Assembly (NCBI GenBank): GCA_003561595.1 | Contig: PWWF01000368.1 | Location: 1-12,686 of the forward strand | Length of the DNA stretch: 12,686 nt | Origin: Paracoccaceae bacterium | GTDB taxonomy: Bacteria; Pseudomonadota; Alphaproteobacteria; Rhodobacterales; Rhodobacteraceae | Reading direction: 5' to 3' | Notes under the pieces: model-generated | Databases searched by the model: none | What the model was told of the DNA's origin: nothing | The model's input: only the letters and a program-made list of their open reading frames with translations | In this document: positions 7,226-12,686 of the stretch, in pieces | Numbering within the stretch: position 1 is the stretch's first letter | Layout of the letters: every line of letters begins with the position of its first letter | Translations under genes and position numbers: made by a program

Positions 7226-7254
7226 TTGACACTGTTCATGGCGGCCTTTACATG
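7226..7254 (+). promoter_or_regulatory. Candidate secA promoter
   Basis: A perfect consensus -35, TTGACA (7226-7231), is followed after 17 nt by TACATG (7249-7254), a weak -10. This would give a secA leader of roughly 150 nt. In high-GC alphaproteobacteria a strong -35 with a degenerate -10 is common, so this is plausible but unproven. Confidence 0.4.
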
Positions 7255-7299
7255 CCTGACAGGTCTGGCCTGCCCCCTTGGCCGCACGGTTCACCTGCC

Positions 7300-7328
7300 C
7301 TTCTATGGAAGCATGTGCGTGCCGACAA
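7300..7328 (-). promoter_or_regulatory. Candidate promoter for the PPIase gene
   Basis: On the minus strand, TTGTCG (7328-7323) and TAGAAG (7305-7300) are separated by 17 nt. Each matches four of six consensus positions. It points toward the PPIase start at 7186, leaving a leader of about 105 nt. It would overlap the secA leader region, so the two promoters would face each other across about 50 nt. Confidence 0.3.
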
Positions 7329-7413
7329 CCCCATGGGCGGCACGTGTGCCTGACGTTTTGGTTAGCGTGTGACATGGGTCAGGCGCGAGAGGTAGCAAGA
7401 GGCAAAAGAGCGC

Positions 7414-10104
7414 ATGCTGGGTCTTGGGGCGATTTCGAGGAAAGTGTTCGGCACGGCAAATGACCGCAAGGTCAAGTCGGTGCGGCCCGTCGTCGAAAAG
7501 ATCAATGCGCTGGAGCCCGAGTTTCAGGCTCTGTCCGATGACGGGCTGGTGGAAAAGACGCAAGAGCTGAAAGCGCGTGTCGAACAGGGTGAAAGCCTGG
7601 ATGACGTGCTGCCAGAGGCGTTCGCCAATTGCCGCGAGGCCGCGCGCCGCGCACTTGGTCTGCGCGCCTTTGATGTGCAGCTTATCGGCGGCATCTTTCT
7701 GCATCAGGGCAATATCGCCGAGATGAAGACGGGTGAGGGCAAGACACTGGTCGCCACCTTCCCCGCCTATCTGAACGCGCTGACCGGCGGGTCGGTGCAT
7801 GTCGTGACCGTCAACGACTATCTGGCCAAGCGCGACTCTGAATGGATGGGCAAGGTGTTTGCGCGCATGGGCATGCGCACGGGGGTCGTCTATTCGCAGC
7901 AGCCCGATGACGAAAAGCGCGACGCCTATGCCGCCGATGTGACCTATGCCACCAATAACGAGCTGGGCTTTGACTATCTGCGCGACAACATGCGCATGCG
8001 CATCGAGGATATGAAGCAGCGCGGGCATTATTATGCCATCGTGGACGAGGTCGACTCGATCCTGATTGACGAGGCCCGCACCCCGCTGATCATTTCCGGC
8101 CCCGCGCAGGACCGCACCGATCTGTATGTCAAGGTCGATGCCCTGATCCCCACGCTGGAGCCCGAACATTATTCGATCGACGAAAAGGTCCGCAACGCCA
8201 CGCTGACCGATGACGGCAACGAATTCATTGAGGAAAAACTGCGCGAGGCCGGGCTTCTGACCGAGGATCAGTCGCTTTATGACCCCGAAGCGTCCTCGCT
8301 GGTGCATCACGTCAATCAGGGGCTGCGCGCGCACAAGCTGTTCCACAAGGACCAGAATTATATCGTCCGCGACAACAAGATCGTGCTGATCGACGAATTC
8401 ACGGGCCGGATGATGGCAGGCCGCCGCCTGTCGGACGGGCTGCATCAGGCGATCGAGGCCAAGGAAGGCTGTGCCATCCAGCCCGAGAATGTCACCTATG
8501 CCTCGGTGACCTTCCAGAACTATTTCCGGCTTTATGAAAAGCTCGGCGGGATGACGGGCACGGCTTCGACCGAGGCGTCGGAGTTCAAGGAAATCTACAA
8601 CCTCGGTGTGGTCGAGATTCCGACCAACCTGCCCATCGCGCGGCTGGACGAGGATGATCAGGTCTATCGCTCCGTCACCGAGAAGATGGACGGCGTGCTG
8701 GCAGAAATCCGCGCGGCGAATGAAAAGGGCCAGCCCATCCTTGTGGGTACGACCTCTATCGAGAAATCCGAGGAATTGTCGCAACTGCTGACCAAGGCCG
8801 GGATCAAGCACAATGTCCTGAACGCGCGCCAGCACGAACAGGAAGCCCAGATCGTGGGCGATGCGGGCCGTCTGGGCGCAGTCACGATTGCCACCAACAT
8901 GGCCGGTCGCGGGACCGACATCCAGCTTGGCGGCAATGTCGAAATGCGCGTGCTGCAAGCGCTGGATGACACCCCCGATGCCGACCCGGCCGAGACCCGC
9001 GCCCGGATCGAGGCCGAGGTGGCCGAGGAAAAGCAGAAGGTCAAGGAGGCAGGTGGCCTGTTCGTTCTGGCCACCGAGCGCCATGAAAGCCGCCGCATCG
9101 ACAACCAGTTGCGCGGTCGTTCGGGCCGTCAGGGCGATCCGGGGCGGTCGGTCTTTTTCCTCTCGCTCGAGGATGATCTGATGCGCATTTTCGGGTCGGA
9201 GCGGCTGGAAAAGATGCTCTCGACCCTTGGCATGCAGGAAGGCGAGGCGATTGTGCACCCATGGGTGAACAAGTCGCTGGAAAAGGCGCAGGGCAAGGTC
9301 GAAGCGCGCAATTTCGACATGCGCAAGGAATTGCTGAAATACGACAATGTCATGAATGACCAGCGCCGCGTCGTGTTCGAGCAGCGTCTGGACATCATGC
9401 GCTCGGATGATCTGTCCGACATCATTGATGACATGCGCCATCAGGTCATCGACGATCTGATCGACCTGCACATGCCCGCCAAATCCTATGCCGAACAATG
9501 GGAGATGGAGGAACTGGGCACCCAGGTGCGCGAGAAGCTGGGCATCGAGATCCCGGCGGTCGAATGGGGCGAGGAAGATGGCGTCGATCAGGATGTCGTG
9601 CGCGAACGTCTGGTCGAGGCATCGGACGCGCTGATGGCCCAGAAGCGCGAGATGTTCGGCGAGGATACGCTGCGCAATCTGGAAAAGCAGATCCTGATCG
9701 AGACGATTGACCGAAAATGGCGCGAGCATCTGCTGACGCTGGACCATCTGCGGTCCGCCGTGCGGTTCCGGGGTTATGCCCAGCGCGACCCGCTGAACGA
9801 ATACAAGACCGAAGGCTTCATGCTGTTCGAGGCGATGCTGAACTCGCTGCGCGAGGATGTGACACAATACCTGGCCCGTGTCCGCCCGATGAGCGAGGAC
9901 GAGCAGAAAGCCATGATCCAGCAGATCGCCCTGCAACAGCAGAGCGCTAAGGTCACGCAGGAAAATGATGGCGTCGCCCCTGAACCGCTGGTCGAAGGGT
10001 TCGACGAAACCGACCCCGAGACATGGGGCAATCCCGGCCGGAACGACCCCTGCCCCTGCGGATCGGGCAAGAAGTTCAAGCATTGTCACGGCAGCCTGGT
10101 CTAG
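7414..10104 (+). CDS. secA: Preprotein translocase ATPase SecA
   Basis: A full-length 896-residue SecA, the ATPase that drives unfolded preproteins through SecYEG across the inner membrane. The Walker A is MKTGEGKT (104-111), Walker B is [11 protein letters not shown] (from D211), and the second helicase domain has [14 protein letters not shown] and [11 protein letters not shown]. The preprotein cross-linking region and helical scaffold are complete. The C-terminal zinc finger is intact with C880, C882, C891 and H892 in [16 protein letters not shown], so SecB and lipid contacts should be retained. The ATG at 7414 gives the usual N-terminus ([13 protein letters not shown]); only a weak AGAGG site (about 7399-7403) precedes it. 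The gene stands alone, divergent from the PPIase gene and convergent with the LpxR-family gene. Confidence 0.98.
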   Translation: MLGLGAISRKVFGTANDRKVKSVRPVVEKINALEPEFQALSDDGLVEKTQELKARVEQGESLDDVLPEAFANCREAARRALGLRAFDVQLIGGIFLHQGNIAEMKTGEGKTLVATFPAYLNALTGGSVHVVTVNDYLAKRDSEWMGKVFARMGMRTGVVYSQQPDDEKRDAYAADVTYATNNELGFDYLRDNMRMRIEDMKQRGHYYAIVDEVDSILIDEARTPLIISGPAQDRTDLYVKVDALIPTLEPEHYSIDEKVRNATLTDDGNEFIEEKLREAGLLTEDQSLYDPEASSLVHHVNQGLRAHKLFHKDQNYIVRDNKIVLIDEFTGRMMAGRRLSDGLHQAIEAKEGCAIQPENVTYASVTFQNYFRLYEKLGGMTGTASTEASEFKEIYNLGVVEIPTNLPIARLDEDDQVYRSVTEKMDGVLAEIRAANEKGQPILVGTTSIEKSEELSQLLTKAGIKHNVLNARQHEQEAQIVGDAGRLGAVTIATNMAGRGTDIQLGGNVEMRVLQALDDTPDADPAETRARIEAEVAEEKQKVKEAGGLFVLATERHESRRIDNQLRGRSGRQGDPGRSVFFLSLEDDLMRIFGSERLEKMLSTLGMQEGEAIVHPWVNKSLEKAQGKVEARNFDMRKELLKYDNVMNDQRRVVFEQRLDIMRSDDLSDIIDDMRHQVIDDLIDLHMPAKSYAEQWEMEELGTQVREKLGIEIPAVEWGEEDGVDQDVVRERLVEASDALMAQKREMFGEDTLRNLEKQILIETIDRKWREHLLTLDHLRSAVRFRGYAQRDPLNEYKTEGFMLFEAMLNSLREDVTQYLARVRPMSEDEQKAMIQQIALQQQSAKVTQENDGVAPEPLVEGFDETDPETWGNPGRNDPCPCGSGKKFKHCHGSLV

Positions 10105-10124
10105 AGCGGGCCGCACCATGCGCG

Positions 10125-10144
10125 GGCCTGCAGGTCTCCAGGCC
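10125..10144 (+). repeat. Short inverted repeat after secA
   Basis: GGCCTG (10125-10130) and CAGGCC (10139-10144) form a 6-bp stem with an 8-nt loop, 20 nt after the secA stop codon. No T-run follows, so it is at best a 3' stabilising hairpin or a factor-assisted stop. Confidence 0.3.
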
Positions 10145-10255
10145 AGTGCACGGCGGCAGGTCAGGGCCGGATAAAGCCATCAGGCAGGCACGACCAATAC
10201 GTTGGAGAGCGATACCCGTCACATATTCGGCGTGTCGTAACGCCCGTTCGGGTCA

Positions 10256-10285
10256 GGTCATCATGCGGCAATCGCGCTGATGACC
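10256..10285. terminator. Hairpin between convergent secA and LpxR-family gene
   Basis: Perfect 8-nt arms, GGTCATCA (10256-10263) and TGATGACC (10278-10285), continue into a few inner GC pairs. A short ATTT follows within a few bases on the plus strand. It sits 13 nt from the end of the LpxR-family gene and about 150 nt after secA, so it probably serves as a shared weak terminator. The remainder of 10105-10298 holds nothing I can name. Confidence 0.5.
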
Positions 10286-10298
10286 AGATTTGGCGCGG

Positions 10299-11219
10299 TC
10301 AAAACGTGAACCCCAGTTTGACAGAGCCGACAATCTGCGACCCGGATTGCCCGGTGAATTCCGGGCTGAGCCATGTCGCGCCGTAGAACGCCCTTGTCCG
10401 CTTGCCCCGCCATGACAGCCCGATGCGCGCGCGGTGCCGGTCCCGGCGCAACTGATCGCCGGGCAGCAGCACGCTTCGCCCGACATAGGCCGTATCTGCC
10501 CCCGCAATCAGGCTCAGCCCGCGCGCGCCGTCACCCGCAGTGTAGAGTTGCCCGACACTCGGGTCGCGCAACATGAACCCCTCGCGCCCGAAATCCCCGA
10601 TGATCAGATCAGCCCCCATGCGCACCAGCCATTCCACCCCGACCTGCCACTCCGCAAAGGGGCGCAGGCGCATGGTATCCGACAATTGGGTCTGCCAGGC
10701 CAGATCGCCGCTGAGTGTGGGGTGAAACCCGTCCGCGATCTGCGCGTCCAGAACCGCGTCGGAGGGCAGGGGCAGCCCCACCAGCCGGTGCGTCCGGGTC
10801 TGTAGCCGGTCCAGCCGCGTCTGCGGCCCTGTCACGACCAGATCAAGGCCCAACCGACCCTCCACCGCCTGCTGGCGGAAATGCGTGTGCAGCCCCGCAG
10901 ACAGCATCCCGGCATAACGCCGGTCATCAGGGTCCGGGTTGGTCAGGCTTTCCGGCGTGATCAATTCACTGCGCAGGCGCAACTCGATCACCTCGCCGGG
11001 CCTGCGCTGCACCTTGTCCTGCCCCGCGCGACCCCAGAGGAAACTCAGGCTATAGGCCCCGGTGCGCCACCGGTCATCCCCGTCCCCGAACAGGTCATTG
11101 CTGAACAACCGTCCCTGCCCGACATATTCGTAGCCTTGGGTGAATGCAGGATTTCCCTGCAGAATCTGATAAATAGAAATGGCGATGGTGGACAGGAATG
11201 TCCGAATCCGAAAGGGCAT
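10299..11219 (-). CDS. Outer-membrane lipid A deacylase, LpxR family (DUF2219)
   Basis: A 306-residue predicted outer-membrane beta-barrel. The hydrophobic N-terminus (about 7-21) suggests a signal peptide, with cleavage near residues 25-30. LpxR-family landmarks appear in order: N41-D42, TGAYS (53-57, where LpxR has YTNG), DDRRYAG (98-104), and GP (131-132) with Q140 and H144 in the GP...Q...H motif. In Salmonella LpxR the Asn/Asp, Thr and His of these motifs are catalytic in removing the 3'-acyloxyacyl group from lipid A. The segment after H144 is poorly conserved, and I cannot place the catalytic glutamate of Salmonella LpxR. The protein ends in KLGFTF, a typical barrel C-terminal phenylalanine. 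No strong ribosome binding site precedes the ATG. It is convergent with secA. Confidence 0.82.
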   Translation of the reverse strand: MPFRIRTFLSTIAISIYQILQGNPAFTQGYEYVGQGRLFSNDLFGDGDDRWRTGAYSLSFLWGRAGQDKVQRRPGEVIELRLRSELITPESLTNPDPDDRRYAGMLSAGLHTHFRQQAVEGRLGLDLVVTGPQTRLDRLQTRTHRLVGLPLPSDAVLDAQIADGFHPTLSGDLAWQTQLSDTMRLRPFAEWQVGVEWLVRMGADLIIGDFGREGFMLRDPSVGQLYTAGDGARGLSLIAGADTAYVGRSVLLPGDQLRRDRHRARIGLSWRGKRTRAFYGATWLSPEFTGQSGSQIVGSVKLGFTF

Positions 11220-11319
11220 GTCACAAAGACCCTGAATGTTGCGCCGTAGCCGTCAAAACCTACACTGTCACAACCCTGAGATTTAGGCTTTTTTCTGGAA
11301 ACAGCCGCGATCCGGGCGC

Positions 11320-11334
11320 CATGTTGAAAACATG
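11320..11334. promoter_or_regulatory. 15-nt palindrome upstream of the LpxR-family gene
   Basis: CATGTTGAAAACATG has perfect 6-nt arms (CATGTT and AACATG) around GAA. It lies about 100 nt before the LpxR-family start and about 25 nt before a promoter-like element on the other strand. That position would suit an operator serving one or both directions. I recognise no matching regulator. Confidence 0.35.
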
Positions 11335-11356
11335 CACCGGCCCCATGCGCGGGCGA

Positions 11357-11386
11357 TTGACCATATTCCATCTAATCACATGGAAT
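11357..11386 (+). promoter_or_regulatory. Promoter-like sequence with inverted repeat ATTCCAT/ATGGAAT
   Basis: TTGACC (11357-11362) matches the -35 consensus at five of six positions. TGGAAT (11381-11386), 18 nt later, could be the -10. Between and over them lies a perfect inverted repeat, ATTCCAT (11365-11371) and ATGGAAT (11380-11386), with an 8-nt spacer. Transcription would begin near 11393 and reach the terminator at 11538. Confidence 0.4.
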
Positions 11387-11392
11387 TATACG

Positions 11393-11538
11393 CCTCTCAC
11401 AGCTACGCGAGCATCTCTGGACATTGGCGCCTGACGCCCCACATCTATTTCATGACGCAGGACCGGAACTCCGCGTCTTCTATGTTACTGTCCCTCGTTC
11501 CGCACCTGGCGCTCGGCAAATTGCCGGGCGCTTTTTTT
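11393..11538 (+). ncRNA. Candidate small RNA or attenuating leader
   Basis: This stretch of about 146 nt follows a promoter-like element and holds three ordered hairpins: GGCG-CCTGA-CGCC (11426-11438); GACGC/GCGTC plus GGA/TCC with one bulged A (11454-11477); and the terminator at 11509-11538. The frames open here carry no protein-like sequence. It may be a free small RNA. Alternatively, it may be the leader of the CoA-binding protein gene that starts 39 nt after the terminator, in which case the terminator would act as an attenuator. No known riboswitch class is recognised. The 5' end is inferred. Confidence 0.4.
11509..11538 (+). terminator. Intrinsic terminator before the CoA-binding protein gene
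   Basis: GCGCTCGGCAA (11509-11519) pairs with TTGCCGGGCGC (11521-11531) with only one G-T wobble, and seven T residues follow (11532-11538). This is a strong plus-strand intrinsic terminator. It lies inside the 358-nt gap between the LpxR-family gene and the CoA-binding protein gene. Confidence 0.85.
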
Positions 11539-11577
11539 CGTCTTGCACATCCTCCGGCATCACGCCACGATCCGCCC

Positions 11578-12048
11578 ATGATACGCCCGGACGACAGCAC
11601 CCTGCGCAAGATCCTCTCGACCACACGTGTGATCGCAGTGGCGGGTGTGTCGCCCAACCCGGTGCGGCCCAGCTACTATGTCGCACGATATCTGAAGCTG
11701 AAAGGGTTTCGCATCATTCCCGTGAACCCCGGTCATGCCGGATCGACCATTCTGGACGAGCAGGTTTATGCCAGCCTGTCCGATTGCCCCGATGACGTGG
11801 ACATGGTCGATATCTTTCGCCGGTCCGACGCCGTGCCCCCCATCGTGGATGAAGCGCTGGCGCATTTTCCCAAGCTGCGCACTATCTGGATGCAGATCGG
11901 CGTCGAGCACCCGGAGGCCGCGGCAAAGGCCGAGGCGCAAGGCATCCATGTGGTCCAGAACCTGTGCCCCAAGATGGAATATCAGCGGCTCTATGGCGAA
12001 TTGCGCATGGGCGGCATCAATACGGGCATCATCTCGTCGCGGCTTTAG
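11578..12048 (+). CDS. CoA-binding domain protein (YccU-like Rossmann fold)
   Basis: A 156-residue protein of the CoA_binding family. Its core is a single Rossmann-like domain: VIAVAGVSPNPVRPSYYVARYL (residues about 18-39), IIPVNPGHAG (46-55), VDMVDIFRRSDAV (about 75-87), IWMQIGV (about 103-109) and the conserved NLCPKMEY near 128-135. Relatives of succinyl-CoA ligase alpha bind CoA or nucleotides in this fold, but the cellular role of these stand-alone proteins is not known. ATG 11578 gives the family's usual N-terminus, although no ribosome binding site is visible. The stop codon overlaps the stop of the opposite transporter gene over 12045-12048. Confidence 0.9.
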   Translation: MIRPDDSTLRKILSTTRVIAVAGVSPNPVRPSYYVARYLKLKGFRIIPVNPGHAGSTILDEQVYASLSDCPDDVDMVDIFRRSDAVPPIVDEALAHFPKLRTIWMQIGVEHPEAAAKAEAQGIHVVQNLCPKMEYQRLYGELRMGGINTGIISSRL

Positions 12049-12686
12049 CGCCCGAATTCCACGATCATGGCGCCCATTGCGATCATCACCATCAAGGCCA
12101 GCTTGCGCGGGCCGACGCGTTCTTTCAGGATGAACCAGCCGATCAGGGCGGCAAAGACGGTCGATGTCTCGCGCAGGATCGCGGCTTCGCCGACCTTGCC
12201 GACCAGTGTGGCGACCATCACGGCCCCGAAACTGACATAGCCGATCAGCGCGCCCGCAAAGCCCCGGATCATCAGCGGGCGCAGCACCGGGGGGTGCGCC
12301 ATGCGCCGGTAGCGCCAGGCCGCGAGGATCGCGAAATCGATCGAAGACAGGAAGAAAAACCACGCCACAAAGCCCAGCGGATCGCCCGACAGCCGGATCG
12401 CCCAGGCGTCATAGGTGGTGTAAAGCGCCACCATCACGCCCCCGACCAGCGCCCAGAGCAGCCCGATCTTGAGCGCGCGCAGATCGATCTTTTCCTCGGA
12501 CAGGTTGCGCAGCGCCAGCAGCAAAATACCGCCCGACAGACAGGCCACGCCCACCCATTGCAGCGCGGTGTAACGCTCGCCAAAGATGATCATGGCCGCA
12601 AAGATCGTGATCAGCGGGCCGGTGCCGCGCACGACGGGATAGACGACCGTAAAGGCTGCGCGTTCATAGGCCAGCGCCATCGCCAG
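12045..12686 (-). CDS. EamA/DMT-family transporter, C-terminal part (partial at right edge)
   Basis: The C-terminal 213 residues of a multispanning inner-membrane protein; the start lies beyond the right edge. Several hydrophobic segments are visible, and two EamA-like features recur: VVRGTGPLITIFAAMIIFGE near the window edge and ILRETSTVFAALIGWFILKE near the end. Each is followed by an ER or ERVG turn, as in the repeated halves of drug/metabolite transporters. It would export or import a small metabolite; the substrate cannot be told. The TAA stop overlaps the opposite CoA-binding gene by 4 nt and leaves no room for a terminator between the convergent genes. Confidence 0.88.
   Translation of the reverse strand: MAMALAYERAAFTVVYPVVRGTGPLITIFAAMIIFGERYTALQWVGVACLSGGILLLALRNLSEEKIDLRALKIGLLWALVGGVMVALYTTYDAWAIRLSGDPLGFVAWFFFLSSIDFAILAAWRYRRMAHPPVLRPLMIRGFAGALIGYVSFGAVMVATLVGKVGEAAILRETSTVFAALIGWFILKERVGPRKLALMVMIAMGAMIVEFGR

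Noticed and set aside
7187..7375. Upstream extension of the PPIase frame with several cysteines
   Set aside because: The strong ribosome binding site and signal peptide at 7186 set the start; the extension is leader DNA shared with the divergent secA gene.
7303..10119. Very long open frame of 938 codons antisense to secA
   Set aside because: It mirrors secA codon positions in GC-rich DNA; secA is unmistakable on the other strand.
11332..11577. In-frame extension upstream of the CoA-binding protein
   Set aside because: It crosses an intrinsic terminator and hairpins and lacks protein-like sequence; the family N-terminus starts at 11578.
1..12686. Mobile elements, CRISPR arrays, tRNA/rRNA, defence or biosynthetic clusters
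   Set aside because: No transposase, integrase, direct-repeat array, tRNA-like cloverleaf or clustered unknown genes are visible; gene content is core chromosomal.

Overview
The window looks like a piece of a GC-rich alphaproteobacterial chromosome, most likely from the Rhodobacteraceae (Roseobacter/Rhodobacter group). The reasons are the type of RibA N-terminal domain, the CenR-type response regulator, the thioredoxin-TPR / Lon-domain / Trm112 gene run, and the SecA and ArgJ sequence types. This placement comes from recognising protein families by eye, not from a database search. Nearly all of the window is core housekeeping sequence. I see no tRNA, rRNA, CRISPR array, insertion sequence, prophage or integrase.

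Layout. (1) 1-721: the 5' part of ribA (minus strand, running off the left edge), divergent from a CenR-type response regulator gene (722-1408, plus). (2) 1409-1630: an intergenic stretch with a 13-nt palindrome, a candidate small RNA and a strong intrinsic terminator. (3) 1631-4255: a plus-strand run of exonuclease III (xth), a thioredoxin-TPR co-chaperone (CnoX/YbbN type), a Lon-substrate-binding-domain protein and a Trm112-like zinc-ribbon protein. The last two overlap by 4 nt. (4) 4256-4559: a 304-nt convergent gap containing a perfect 12-bp hairpin. (5) 4560-7186: minus-strand genes in transcription order: periplasmic parvulin PPIase, terminator hairpin, argJ, mutT (argJ and mutT overlap by GTGA). 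(6) 7187-10104: a divergent promoter region, then secA (plus). (7) 10299-11219: an LpxR-family outer-membrane lipid A deacylase gene (minus), convergent with secA. (8) 11220-11577: a 358-nt intergenic region with two inverted repeats, a promoter-like sequence and a second candidate small RNA ending in an intrinsic terminator. (9) 11578-12048: a CoA-binding-domain protein (plus), whose stop codon overlaps that of the EamA-type transporter gene on the other strand (12045 to the right edge).

How the genes relate. Several gene products act in the cell envelope: SecA drives export, the parvulin would help fold exported proteins, the LpxR-like enzyme would trim lipid A in the outer membrane, and CenR homologues control envelope genes in other alphaproteobacteria. 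CnoX, the Lon-domain protein and Trm112 look like a protein- and translation-quality module. Xth and MutT deal with DNA and nucleotide damage. ArgJ and RibA are biosynthetic enzymes. No undescribed multi-gene system is evident. The most interesting uncharacterised signals are the two candidate intergenic RNAs, the palindromes beside them, and the question of whether the second one is a free small RNA or an attenuating leader.
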